A DNA stretch of 64,000 nt from Ulota crispa (Eukaryota; Streptophyta; Bryopsida; Orthotrichales; Orthotrichaceae), in the NCBI GenBank assembly GCA_963920765.1, contig OY987243.1, forward strand, positions 31,991,060 to 32,055,059, written 5' to 3'. Made by a program: the position numbers and the translations under genes. Positions 9,985 to 22,138 of the stretch are shown here, one piece after another. Under the pieces are notes generated by a model. The model saw only the letters and a list, made by a program, of their open reading frames with translations, was not told where the DNA came from and did not search any database. Each line of letters opens with the position of its first letter. Position 1 is the stretch's first letter.

Positions 9985-12931
9985 ATGGTGGAATCGCAGG
10001 CGATGAGCGAGAGCGGCGGGGCGCCTGTGAGCTCCGACACGCTGGAACAGGCGGCGTTGAAGGTGCTTCGGGAAGGCGATCCCTGGCTGAAGGCCCAATA
10101 TGGTGACCTCGCCGCCACGTTATGGCTCCATGGCGCCATGCGAATCCCTTACGACGTCGACGGACCCCTCCTCGCCGTGCCGTCGCGCCCCGCTCGCCTC
10201 GACACAGTAAGTCGCTAGCTCCACTCTGTTGTGCTCTTGCCGAATTGGATCCGCCCTAGCGTGACGACGATCAAGCTATGGCTTCGCTGCCGAACGAAAC
10301 CTCGCGGTTTGGTCAACCAGGTTGAAGAACGGTATTCGTGACGACGATGACTCTGCTCTCGTGGATATGGGTGTTCTTTCTTCCTCTTCAATTACGGGGT
10401 GTCACACTTGTGCATTCCTCTGTGACGTGGCCTCCTTAGACTCTCCTAGGAAGTGCATTCAAAGGGATCTTTGACCTGGCGATTCTTGCTTCATGATTTG
10501 CTGCTTTGTTATTCAGTTTGAAGCAATGTAGCTCTTCTTTTTTTGCTTGCTGTCTGACCCTTCATTCGTTGATGAATTGCAAGGGAGTAGGGACGAATTC
10601 TAGAAATTAATAATTCAGATGTGATTTTCTCTGTAGGGGGTGTTCGACAGATAGCTTTTCTGCTCTGAGAATAGACTCGATTATTAATATGTAAATGCGA
10701 GTGAAACAGATTGGTTTGAGTTTTGTGGGGCTCAAACTTGCATGTACTTCACAGAAAGGCAAGAATGAATGAGGCAGTGAGGGAGCATGGCATGGCTATG
10801 GCTGGTGACAGGTGCGCTTGGTGGCGCCGCGCGACATGCCCAAGCTGGGACGGGGCGGCAGCCTGCACAGCCGACAGGCGCTCGTGCACAGCCTTGTGCA
10901 CACCGAGAGCTGGGCCATCGATTTGAGCTGGGTGAGCCCCCTCAAACATGCAACTCGACTTTCTCCATCCACCTTTCGCTTCGTGGCTTTTCCACTTCAC
11001 CGTTTGTTTATTCTATTTAGTGTATAGTACACCATATCTCAGATTTAACGTTATTATCTAATCATGTACTATAAGAGGTAGGTATACCCATTCCCAATCA
11101 TTGAAGCTGAAGCTGATGCCGCTCATATGTACACGCTGCGGCATTAGGTTCAATGATTGGGAATGGGTGTACTACCTTACTGTATTTCTAACTGGGTAAG
11201 ACTGAAACCCCATTGTAACAAAAGAATTCTCAACGGTGGTCCAAGGGTCGCTATATAACAATAAGAAAAGATCCAATCACTGTTGCCATATTTGATCACT
11301 CGTGCTACTTTTTTCCCATATCAGATGGTTTCAAATAGAATGAACAAACAGGTCTAATTCTCTTAGGTTGCAGGACATCATTGCTCGGTTCGGGAAGGCG
11401 GAGGCGATGCCGCGAGAATTTTTCGACGACTTCGTGAGAGTGGCGCAAGACGAAGGTCGCCATTTTCGATTACTGGCTGCGAGGTTGAAAGAGCTCAACT
11501 CCAGCTATGGCGCGTTGCCTGCCCATGACGGTCTATGGGACTCGGCCGAGGCCACGGCTCATGATCTGAAAGCAAGGCTGGCAGTGGAGCACTGTGTGCA
11601 CGAGGTCCGTGATTCATGCCTCTCCACCCTACTCTGCATCCTCACATCATGACGCATTCCTCAGAGAGTCTAATTAAGTCCACCTCCAGGTAGAGGACAC
11701 TCCCTCTGTACCTCTGAAAACGTCCAAATCAGACACGGTTCTTGTACCACTAAAAAGCTGCCATTTTGTTGATTTCAAGCGCTGAGAAAGTGTTTGCCAT
11801 GTTCAGTAATCTCATGGGGTAAGTTAAGCGGTTAGAGAGCATTCCTCTCCCGGCAAGCTTGGCCTTGTCCATATGAGTTACCATCATTGTTACTAATCTT
11901 TAAATTATCAATAATGAGGAGCTGATAGCATGCACAGATATGATATTTTTTTCATGGGATTTGGGGTCCAAATGGTGACATCAAAGCTGAAAATTTTACA
12001 TATATTTGGTAGATGATATATTGATTCTAAAATACATGTGTCACTAGCACAAAAACTAAAAACATAGTTAATCCTTTGTAAGGAAACTTTTTGGACGTTT
12101 TTAGAGGTATAGAGGGAGTACTATTTTGGAAGTGTAGTTTCTTCCTTCTATTCTCACTTGATATGATTTTGTACCTCACATGAAGTGAGAGGGAGTGTTT
12201 TGTCCAATGGACAAAATTTGGGGTCACCTTGGGAGGAGGTGACCCCAAATCTTGTGCACGACAAAGGAGTGGTTGATGACATGGATTCATAGTCAAGTGG
12301 ATGTCCCTCCAAACTAAATACTGTACTTGGATAAAACCTTGAAATTTACCAATGAGAATGCTTATTATTTTGTCCAGTGCCTCTGGACGTCTTGGTCTGA
12401 ACCGGGCCTAACAATTGTCAGGGAATGTGCGCACAGGCGCGAGGTTTGGACGTCTTGCCGACGACTGTGAGCCGGTTCCGAAGGGGCGGTGACGAACAGA
12501 CTGCCAAGCTCCTGGAATCAGTCATATACCCGGAAGAAATCACGCACTGTGCAGCGGGGGTGAAGTGGTTCTCGTTTTTGTGCGACCGGGAGAATGGAAA
12601 GCCGCATGTTGGAGCCAGTGTTCCGGTGGAGGACGTCGTGAGGAATCTCTCTCTTTCCGAAGCAGCAGCAGCAACGAGGAGTAGTCCGGAGCCAGACAGT
12701 GGTGCAAGAGAGTTGCGCTTCGAAGCTGGCGATGGTTCGGGTGAGCGGGAATCAAGCTCCGAGTGCAACAGAGAATCCATCTTCGACTCCGACGTCGTAG
12801 CAAAATTTCACGGCGTGGTGCGGACGTACTTCCGAGGGCCGCTCAAGCCGCCGTTCAACAACGCCGCTCGTGCTGCGGCAGGGTTTGGCCCCGAGTGGTA
12901 CCTCCCCTTGGCGTCCAAAGCTCCCTGCTGA
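9985..12931 (+). CDS. DUF455 ferritin-like family protein, complete 4-exon gene
   Basis: Exons 9985-10206, 10812-10931, 11374-11604 and 12437-12931 sum to 1068 nt (355 residues), all in phase 0. The protein matches the conserved DUF455 (PF04305) layout known from bacteria and plants: LREGDPWLKAQYG near the N-terminus, P-RPARLD, LVHTESWAIDLSW, FVRVAQDEGRHF, VEHCVHEARGLDV, a YPEEITHCAAG block, and the C-terminal YFRGPLKPPFN/AARAAAGFGPEWYLPLA. Glu106, Glu141-x2-His144, Glu186 and Glu225-x2-His228 look like ferritin-type di-metal ligands; this is inference from spacing. An acidic, Ser/Glu-rich insertion lies between the ferritin-like core and the C-terminal block. No transit peptide is obvious. 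Biochemical role is unknown for the family. Intron 2 holds a small MITE and intron 3 a Stowaway-like MITE plus two hairpins. An in-frame stop precedes the ATG. Confidence 0.92.
11075..11179. mobile_element. Small foldback MITE (family F3) in DUF455 intron 2
   Basis: About 105 bp with near-perfect arms: GGTATACCCATTCCCAATCA on the left and its inverse TGATTGGGAATGGGTGTAC on the right, joined by a short GC-richer loop. Flanked by TA on both sides, consistent with insertion at TA. The right terminus TACCTTA matches other F3 copies. Confidence 0.8.
11700..12118. mobile_element. Stowaway-like MITE (family F4) in DUF455 intron 3
   Basis: Ends CTCCCTCTGTACCTCTGAAA and TTTTTAGAGGTATAGAGGGAG are inverted copies with few mismatches. 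The right end abuts TA. The interior (ATTCCTCTCCCGGCAAGCTT, GTGTCACTAGCACAA) recurs at 49840-50258 and 50808-51530. Such ends resemble Stowaway MITEs mobilised by Tc1/mariner transposases (established for angiosperms). Confidence 0.85.
12198..12250. repeat. Two adjacent perfect hairpins in DUF455 intron 3
   Basis: TTTTGTCC-AAT-GGACAAAA (12198-12216) is followed directly by ATTTGGGGTCACCT / AGGTGACCCCAAAT (12216-12229 and 12237-12250, 14 bp perfect, 7-nt loop). They lie about 190 bp before the splice acceptor. Confidence 0.8.
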
Positions 12932-13398
12932 TTTGAGATGACTCCAGCCAATTCTTCAACTCCCCTTTTGTCTAAGGTAGACAGGTCCATACCCTACTGT
13001 TTTGGGTACCTCAAGGTTTCGTGAAATTCATGAAAAAAATTAGTTAGCCTTTCAACAAGCTATCATGGAACGTTATTTTTGTGGAAAAAAGTATTGTAGA
13101 ATATTTTATATTAAAAGTCAAAATTATGGCTCAAAGAGTCATTTATAAACAACTCTAGATTAATTTTGAAAATGTTTAAATGTGTTCCTATAATGGCACT
13201 TGATGGTCCCAATCCCAACCCTCCCAAACTAACTTAGCAATTGACTTGTGTGAGAATTTGCTTGTGCAAGCAACGTTCACTGCTCCACTTTGAGTTCAAA
13301 AGTGGATAGTGAACACCTCAAAAGTAGGGTGTGGAATTGAGTGCCGCTTGGGAATGGGTATGTTTACCTTAGCAGTTTTTATTTTTATTTTTTTACCC
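12932..13398. other. Intergenic, 3' flank of the DUF455 gene
   Basis: No gene seen. Contains a hairpin (about 13269-13315, GTTCACTG..TAGTGAAC with CCACTTT/AAAGTGG) and an F3-type right terminus GGGAATGGGTATGTTTACCT followed by TA at 13373. A matching left end is degraded, so this may be a truncated F3 copy starting near 13195. Confidence 0.4.
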
Positions 13399-14198
13399 TT
13401 AACCCCTAAATGCCCAAGTGACCAGATTTGGGTCTTTACAAAACTTTGAAGACAAATGAAATCTTATCAAAACACTATTTTCATTTTTTTTTTTTTTCAA
13501 TATAAGTTTGTTTTGTAGTCTATTTTCAACATCAAAAACCTAATTTGAAAATGAAAATTGATGATTTTTCCACTCAAGATTTTGTACAAGGGTGTCCACT
13601 GCAATCTTGAGTTTTCTAGTGTGGAAGATCTTGAAAATGAGCCTCAAATACACTAGAGCTTGGAGAAAATTTCACACTAGTAATCCATTTAAAAATTATA
13701 TAGGAGTAGATTTTTAAAGCCGTAAATTGATTGAAGTTAGACATGTAATGACCTTATATCTCATATTCTTTTGGTGACCAGCTTTTAGATTTGACATGTG
13801 AAATGAGGATTAGAAGACTTCAAGCCACTTTTGCAATTTTAACACCCTCATGTTCAAACATTATAATCTTTCAAACTACAAGTGATAAGGTAGATACACC
13901 CAAATCCAACCCCTTCCCTTGGCCGATTATCTGTGTACCTAGGGCTCACATTTGAGTTCTGAAATGTTCGCTGAATGTACAAAAGGTCGGAATTGGGAGG
14001 CCATTTTAAATGGTCGGATATGGGTGTGTTTACCTTATTGTTGTGTTTTCTTTTTTCATGTAATCTCTAACATGTTCAGTTTAAATTTGCACGGTTATAA
14101 TTGAAAAAACTTGCTAAAATTTATGAAAAGGTTGATTGATTGTTCAGTTTCATGAAAATTCCAAGAAGCTCAAATAGGCCTTGGGCATTTAGGGGTTG
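13399..14198. mobile_element. TIR element, family F2 (TTAACCCC ends)
   Basis: Left end TTAACCCCTAAATGCCCAAG is mirrored by CCTTGGGCATTTAGGGGTT at the right. No coding potential. Its interior is interrupted by an F3 element at 13886-14037. Confidence 0.7.
13886..14037. mobile_element. F3 MITE nested inside an F2 element
   Basis: Ends AAGGTAGATACACCCAAATC and GATATGGGTGTGTTTACCTT are inverted copies, with TA on both sides. About 150 bp, no ORF. It sits within the F2 element 13399-14198, so it inserted later. Confidence 0.75.
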
Positions 14199-17100
14199 AA
14201 TGTCCCCATGGCATAATAGATATATTCTCATATAATTGGCATTTACTACCATCAAGAAGTTTTAATTTGGAATCTTAAATAGCTCACAAGGATTGTATTG
14301 GTTGACATTTCAGTGTCTTTATTGATCTCAAACGTAGTAAAGACGAGAATCTCTTCAAAAAATAAGAAAAATATCTTGTATTGTATTGGCCATAGCAACA
14401 TGCTCAGATGTTTAAGAGTTAACACCAACTATTTTATTTGGTTTAGGGAAAATATGATTACTTTAGTTAGCTCTTTGTATGTTTTGCAACCATTAGAAAT
14501 CAAATTTTGCAAAGAAAAAAGTAAAAAATACAAACAAAACCTTGGCTTCCAAACTTCCTATTGATTTGTGAGGATACAATGTAGAAAATATCTTTTTACT
14601 TTGAAATATTTTTTACCTCTTTTATAAAGCGTAAGGTTATCCCTTCACCTAATATAGATATTCATGTTTAAAAATAGAATTTAAGACACCTTAATCTAAA
14701 CTCTAGGTTTCATTAGGTTTCTTTCAACTATTGGAGGATTTACCTGTATTCTTTAATGCATAATTTTCTAAATTCAAGGGTTCAATAATTTTTAAGTGAA
14801 TATGACATTGTATGAAGGGGTGGTAGCATGCACAGATAATATGCAATTCTTGGTATGTATATTATGTGTTAATTAAGAGTGCTTTGACAATTAATTTGCT
14901 TAATCACAAAGTGCTTGGAATGTGATTTTGATTTTCAAGCTGAAGTGAACTATCACATGAATTAGAGCTTAATTAACCTTTTTGATTTGACATATGACAT
15001 TCAAATCACAAATAAACATTCTTGAAATAAAAAATCAAGAGGCTTGTTTTTAAAGGCCTTAGTGTAGAATTAACCCTGGGTAGATCACTTAGCGCATTTC
15101 AGAATTGATGTGTGACATAATATAACAATGATTTTATTCATTTGAATTAAACATTATAGCAAAATTACAAATAAAAAAGAGAACATTCAAAGTGCTAAAT
15201 TCAATATAAATAATATAGGTACACTACAAATCTAAGGCATTGATTATTTTACAACTAATATAGGGGCACAGGATTTGGAGCTATCTTAGCACAAGACTAC
15301 ATTTAGTATGGATATGTACAAGTAGCTTGGGATTTAAGGGGCCAAGTTGTATTGAATGAAAAGTTAAAGCAAAGTTGACTTAACAAAGATAATATGAAGA
15401 AAAAAAATTACAAAATTTAAAACCAACTAAAGTGTCATAACCTATATTATAGCAAAAAATAAGGTGTCAAACTCAAATATAAATTTAAGCCCAAAAAAAT
15501 GTCTAACCAAAAAAATGGAGAGTGAAATAAATATCAAAATTTTATTTAAACAAAGGTGTTATAAGTTATAACTAGGGCCCAAAAAAAAATGGGATGTGAA
15601 AAAAATGAAAAATCTAACACCAACATGGGCACCAACCAAAATGTCTCAATTCCTAAATCCCTCGAGCCTTTATTCTGTCATAAGACACTCAAAGTTGACA
15701 TTTCTATTGCAAAGAGTAAATTTTTTTGAAAATTGGTCTTTTTGCATATCTAACACTAGGATCTTGTACTAGACTAGTATAAGAATGTGGAAATAAAAAT
15801 TCAAAAACTTTGACCGCATAGATTGCAAGATATTTGCATTCAAAGTGTAAAAAACTGACTTTTTTGCACCTTGCATGATTAGACTATTTGACTTTGAACT
15901 TTTTTAACTTAATTTTTTTGCTCCACATAGTTTTGAGGTTTATTTTTGTATGGTGGGAATTGAGTTGAGAGTCTTTGGAAAAAATCAAAACAAAAAATAC
16001 TTAATTTTCATTCTTAAAAAAAACATTAGGTAGAAGAAGGTATGAGATTGAACAAAAACTTAAATTGTTAATAACCTTGCAATAGAATTGAAACTCAATA
16101 ATCCCAATGGGGAGATTGTTCTAGCAAGCAAACTTCACCCTCTCCAACAATTTGTTTTTGAAAAATTGTTAAACTTGCATTCAAAAATGAATTTTATAAG
16201 TTATTTTTTCAAGAAGATGCTTGAGGTGCCCAAAAAACAAGATTGTCCATAACTTTCTCATAACTAATCCAAATGGAATGAATCAAAGCTTCAGATGTAG
16301 ACAAAAATATAACCTATAACAAAAAATCAAAAATAAAAAAAACTTGAATTTTTGTAATGTTTTTTTTGCTGCCTAATTTGCATAATTTTTTGTTTATCTA
16401 GGCATAACTTTTGCTTTTGGGCATTGATTGGAATAAAAATTATATTCCCCGAAAGGTAATATGTTTTCCTATTTTAAAAAAAGGTTTCAAAAAATCAAAA
16501 CAAAAATTGAGGTTGTAGGTACCTGCCCAAAATCCCATTTGTCCCCCAAGGGGACACTCAGGGATTTAGGGGTTAACAAAATAAATTTTATGTAACAAGA
16601 AATCTAATTTTTCTACAATATTAAACTTCATTTGACCTTCAAATATTCACATGCTTTTTTTGTACAATTAAAAATTTTATATTCTTACTTACTCACTTCA
16701 CGTGACAAATATTATTTTTCCTTATAAAGAAAATAGCATGGAAAAAAACGAAATCCCTTAGGTAGCATAAGTAATTATATAGTGCCTTAATATATAACAT
16801 TTTGCCAAATTATATAATTATAAATGCCATTTTTATTTATGTTTGGCAGGTAAATAACCCTCTAAAAAATACCCCCTTGCCACACAGGGATACCTAACTT
16901 ACAAAGAGCGATCCACCTAAGGAATTAACTTACCCGAGTGAAACACAAGTTTTATTTCTACTAGGTGTTGAAAATGCAGTCGTTTTGTGTAGTGTGGCAA
17001 TGTTTTTTTTCACTTTTTTCTTTCTTATTTGTAGATTTCCCTTCAAAAAGTTGCTTTTGCAAAAGCGCATATATCTATTTCTCAGTTCCGTAGAAGCGTC

Positions 17101-18119
17101 AACTTTGTTTCGCAATTCCGTAGAAGTGTCAACCTTTGTTCCACAGTTTTGCATAAGTGTCTAGCAATGTTAGCAAAGTCCGAGGTCAGTGATCCCTCCA
17201 TCTTTGCCTGCGACAAGTAATCCGGCAAGATCATGCACACAAAAGTGCGTATTCATAGGCACAACAAGCCACAAGATTATTACGTCAAAGAGTTACCTCT
17301 CAATTTCCCATTGTGCAATCCGAAGCTCCAAAATGCAGTGGTTGAGCAACGGCTCTGGCCGGAGAAGATTACTTTCAGTAAAATGGTTTGTATAAATACA
17401 TGTTTGTTTAGTGTTGTATTGTGACTATTTGAAATGGCTACGTTTTTGGATGTTAGAGCAGTTTACAAGTTAAACAGTTTAATGTTCAATTCTTCCAGTT
17501 TTGAAATGAGAGCCCTAACTTATAAGAAGAGAGCAAGGTGCTGGATACCTAGAAATTGTATTTTCTTTTCCTAGTTTTAGACCGTTGACTAGCCATTGCT
17601 ATTGCTTGTGTTGTTACGTGATTTCTCTGATCATGCTTATCATTTTCTTTGAACCTTAAGACTAGACTGTCCAAAGTCACCTAAGTGAACCAAACCTACT
17701 AGAGTTTCAAAGGCTCGATAACTTCTCATTTGAATTTGTGGATATTTCTTTGAATGGAGGCAGATTGCTCATGAGCAAACGTGGTCATTCTACATTATAT
17801 ATAAATATTTTTTTGACTTTTAATTTTTCTTTCTGGTAGATTTTTTTTCAAAAATTTGCTCTTCTATTTCTTTAGGAACTTGACTATTTGAATGTTGGCT
17901 TTAATCAATAACCCTTGAGAGAAAAAGAATGAATTCGTTGGCCCCTTAATCATAGGGAAGTTGCAATTGCTCAATTTGATCAATTTTTGAGAAAACAAAG
18001 CTAGATGTACTTGAGTACAATGTGCTGGAAGTATTTTGTAAAGCGTCCGGTTCAAAAGTAAACTAGAACAAAACGTATGCTATTTGGGCGTTAGCAAATT
18101 AACCCACGCAAAATTGACT
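14199..18119. other. AT-rich gene-free stretch with repeat fragments
   Basis: No supported gene. An F2-type right terminus (CCAAAATCCCATTTGTCCCC ... ATTTAGGGGTTAA) ends near 16577 without a sure left partner. Around 17230-17400 a short open stretch encodes a basic peptide (HTKVRIHRHNKPQDYYVK..) of higher GC than its surroundings. I cannot assign it; it may be a captured gene fragment. Confidence 0.45.
17063..17161. repeat. Short imperfect tandem repeat, about 33-bp period
   Basis: Three degenerating units of the form CAGTTCCGTAGAAGCGTCAA followed by CTTTGTTTCG, then CAATTCCGTAGAAGTGTCAA and CAGTTTTGCATAAGTGTC. Confidence 0.55.
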
Positions 18120-19970
18120 AGGGGGGCAACATAGGCCTGAAATGTGTGATTGAGGGACATGGGGTTAGGTTCTTGGGGCCTCAGGTTGGGTTTCATCTCC
18201 TTGTGGATACTAACACCATGCCCCTGATGAACTCCTTCAAAAAGAAACTCAGGAGCTGGGCCTCTAAGAACATTCCACTAGCAAGTCGCATTGTGGTTTG
18301 CAACTAGGTGTTGCTAGCCGTGTGCTGGTACACGGCAGCCTATTGTGATCTTAATCTAAACATATGCGCTCAGATTTGCAAGTTGTTGCATGCGTTCATC
18401 TGGTTTGAGAAATATGACGGCAACGGCACAGCAAGAGTGAGATGGAACGCTTGCATTAAGCTATTAAATGAGGGGGGCCTACGGCTCACCAACCACTTCC
18501 TCTAATCATAGGTGTTGCTGGCGAAACTCATCATGAGAGGACTTGCGCCAGGGGGGGGAGCCCTAGAAGCAGCTACTTCAACATAAGATCAATACAAGCA
18601 CACCAAGGGGGGATAGAAGGTGGCCCGCGTCAGCTAATTAGCCCTTCTTTTGTAAAAAAGTGGCAAAAAACAACTACTCCTCACTGGTCGGAGCCTGCCT
18701 AAGCACCTTTGTAGCAATAAAAAAATCCCTTGTGCAGCTAGAACCGCACCTATAAGAGGAAATCCTCAAGTAGCCCCTCTATAACAACCCGCTAATTCTT
18801 GAGGGGGACTTGACACCACTCAGAAAAGGCACGGCGATGGACCTCCAAGCATGGGCGCGCAACGGCATCAAAACCGTAGGCAATGTGTGGAGCTTTAAGG
18901 AACAAGACTCAACTTTGGCAGAGGCGATCTTGCAGCAACTTGGCTGCAAAGGCTAGGCGTTGGCACTCACCAGAAAGAAGCATCTGAAAACACTAAGTCA
19001 CATCCCATGGGAACCCAGACAATGCGAGGCCTCTCACGCAGCAGGGACTTGGGTACACAACAACATTAACGATGAAGTCTACTATGTGCAAGATCCAAAG
19101 GCCACAAATGGACTTACACGCTTTGTGAGTTGCAACTCTAGAAGAATGCTGAAGGTAGATCACAATGAGAACATGAACGCACCCCCATTAGAGGAAATGC
19201 ACAGAGCATAGGTGGTGAGCTAGAGCGCAAAGACATGTAACTTTGCAAAATGCAATCCAGCCCAACCACCTAAAGGAAATGACCAACTTTGGAGATACCC
19301 CAGGATACGCATGGAGAGTATGATATGGGACCCTAAGGAGTGGTGGTCAAAGCAGGAGGGGGACTTCTCGCAAGCTCCCTTCTTCTGCTACACATCAGAA
19401 CGCGGCTATAAGAAACTTGTGTAGGGTGCCGGAGAGGAGTCGAACTGCGTCCTCCAACCGCGTGACCAGGGTTGGGCAGAGGAAAGGATTTGGTAGCTGC
19501 ACGCCCACATGTGGCATAGAACTTGACCACGCAAGCATGCCACCTTTCAATGGCTGGTGTTTAATGGAGGAATTGTGACGAGGACCAAGCTCCAATGGAT
19601 CCACCCCACAGTATACCGCGGCTGCGCATTCTGCAACTGCCCCTTAGAGTTTGTGAAGCACCTCTTCTGGGAATGAGAATTTGCAACAAAAGTATGGTGC
19701 CACTACAATCAACTTGCAAGGGCATGTAGGGGTCCAACCATCGACAACTTGGAACGAGTGTTAATGGGTGAATTCAACGTTAGTTGCATGCTTGATCAAC
19801 AAATTTGTCTATGGTAGACAACCATGGGATTTCTTGCGACTTTTCTTGATGTGGAACATCTAGATGACACGTTGCGCTAAGCTACTATCCAACTAGGAGT
19901 ACAGTGGGGCAGCACTCATGAGGCATGCGTGGATGGAAACGTTACATGCCAGAATTGCCACTTTTAGAAC
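18120..19970 (+). mobile_element. Decayed non-LTR retrotransposon (LINE), 3' half of ORF2
   Basis: Reading across stops and frameshifts on the plus strand gives the end of a LINE reverse transcriptase and the downstream zf-RVT region. Visible pieces: LMNSFKKKLRSWASKNIPLA followed by SRIVVCN (about 18220-18306), LLHAFIWFEKYDGNG, a RWNACIKLLNEGGLRLTN block (about 18380-18500), and CAFCNCPLEFVKHLFWE*EF (about 19624-19680). The last matches the C-x2-C...H-x3-W pattern of the zf-RVT module. A RHAWMETLHARIATF segment near 19925 ends the recognisable homology. Multiple stops mean the copy is dead. It is GC-richer than its surroundings. No poly(A) tail or target duplication was delimited, so both ends are approximate. 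Confidence 0.8.
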
Positions 19971-22138
19971 TATTAGATCATCAGTTAAGAGTAGTGAGAA
20001 AAAAGAACCAATAGAAGAACAGTTTAATGTGGAATGGGCCCCGCATTTTTGTAATAAGGGAGACGACGTGTACTGATATGCTGTTCCCAAAGTTTTCACG
20101 GAATTTTGGAAATGAATCTGCCTCTGGCAGGTCTCTAGGGGCGTGACCCTTCTAAGCCTATATAAAGGCAGTTTAAGGGGTACTTGAGTACATCACCAAG
20201 TGTTCAAGTAATCCTCTAAGTCTTTGTTTTTGCATTTGAAGGACAATCAGTGTTCATCAAAAAAATTAAATCCTATAGGTTCTTGAAACACTTGGCTCCT
20301 TGGTGTATGAGATGTTGTTTCAATACAAAGATACTTGGTATGGTGCAAAGAAGCTTCAATGGATTTTAGTGATTTTGTGGAGTTATTAAACATCAATTCA
20401 AAAAGTTGATGTATTTTACTCTAGGATGTGTTACTCTATTGTGACTTTTTATAGTAATTTCACTTTAAAAATATAGAAAACTTGCAATTTTTATACAAAT
20501 TTGGGCATAAATTAATTTTATTAGAAGAAACCAAAGTACTTATAAGATGTTTAGATGTTGTAATTGCCAATCAAAATGCAACTTGTGTTTCTTTTTATAC
20601 AACATGTAGGAGAATGTTGCATCATAAATTGCAATTATCTTGACACCACCATATTGCTTCTAACTACTCTATTGCAGGTTGCCTTCTTATTTCCTCTTGT
20701 GTTTCTTATTGCCTTTACATTTTGTTGTGTAGATGTTGTTCTTTCCCGTGCTTATTTATGTGTGAATGTGCATTAATTGCTCTTGAAATTGTTGTAAATA
20801 GAAAGATACTTATGCACCAAGTTGTGGAATAAAAAATATGGTATTGAGTTGGGACCAATACGCTTCTTGTATTAGTTGTTTTTTTTTAAATATCTTCTGG
20901 TATTATATAAAACTAGAAATTAAGTGCTTTGTCTTTTGGAATCCTTTGTTTTAATTGTATTGTTTGTTTTCTAGGGAAAATTTCATAGATACCCATGCTT
21001 TTTCAGAAATTGCACAAATACCCTTGAATCAAAAAATGTAGGCATTTGTTCTGTTGTGCATGCCACTTTCCTTCTTCTTTTGTGCACACATTGCTTCTTT
21101 TTTGTTTCATTACATTCCCTTCTTCAACATTGGTCATGAAGGAAGTACAAGCACAATAAATAAACATCTGAAAATTATGGTCCAAGGGTATTTGTGTAAT
21201 ATCTGAAAATGTAGGAGAATCTATGTAAATATTGCAAGTTTCAAGGGTATTCATGAAATTTTCCTTTTTTCTATTGACTATTGAACCTTCCAATGTTGAT
21301 TTGCCTCCAAAACTTGATTTTTAGAAAGTGCATGTAAATTTAGTATACTTTGGAAGGGTTATGTTGTTTGTGTATGATTATCTCACTATCTTCTAGCATG
21401 GTTCATTTATTGTTGACTTTAAGAGATTTATACTCTGATGTTCATGAAATAGGAGTTTATGCCCTAAAGGTTGAGGGCTTTGATGCATTGGCAATGTGTA
21501 CTCAATGCCATGAAATACTTTAAAATATTGAATCTTGGTACAAGGTACAAAGTCCACTTTAGGTTGTTTTGTTGGTAATCCCTCCAATCATAGGATTTTG
21601 GGCATATACAAATGTCATGTTTAACTATTTATAAACTATTCATGTAAATATGAACTATGCATATAATTATAGACTATGCAAAACATCCAAAAATTCCCTA
21701 TTATTGAAATAAATAAAGCAAGATATTGTGAAATCTCCCCATTTTTAGACAAAATATGGAAAGATATCTTGATGTTTTGCATATATTTTTAAAAATAAAT
21801 AAATTATAAATTATGGACTTTGAATAGTTTACAATTAGTTAGATGCATCATATGGGCCTTATTATATAGTTTAATTTATCAAGTTTTTTATTCTTCAATG
21901 TCATGATGAAAGTTGGTTGCACATAATTTAACTTCTCAATGTTTTCTAGGCTAATTTCTTATCTTTTTTCCTTAATTTCTCAAATGAAGGAGCTAATGCT
22001 TGTAATTTTCTATTCTGCACATATCTTTAACGTTATTCATGCTAAAACCATACTTTGCATGATATAAATTTGGTTTTCTTATTCAACAACCTTCAATTTT
22101 GCTAAAGAAAATTCAAATTTTCCCCCACACTAAATTCT
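19971..22138. other. Gene-free, AT-rich spacer
   Basis: No supported gene. Begins with what may be the LINE 3' untranslated part, including a TATATAAAG sequence near 20158. Contains one F5 foldback element (20974-21265). The remainder is AT-rich and shows no recognisable coding or repeat structure. Confidence 0.4.
20974..21265. mobile_element. Foldback MITE (family F5), intergenic copy
   Basis: Begins GGGAAAATTTCATAGATACC and ends GGGTATTCATGAAATTTTCC, with the shared inner blocks TTTTTCAGAAATTGCACAAA and TATGGTCCAAGGGTATTTGT. Flanked by TTTTCTA on both sides, consistent with a target duplication like those of the other F5 copies. Confidence 0.75.
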
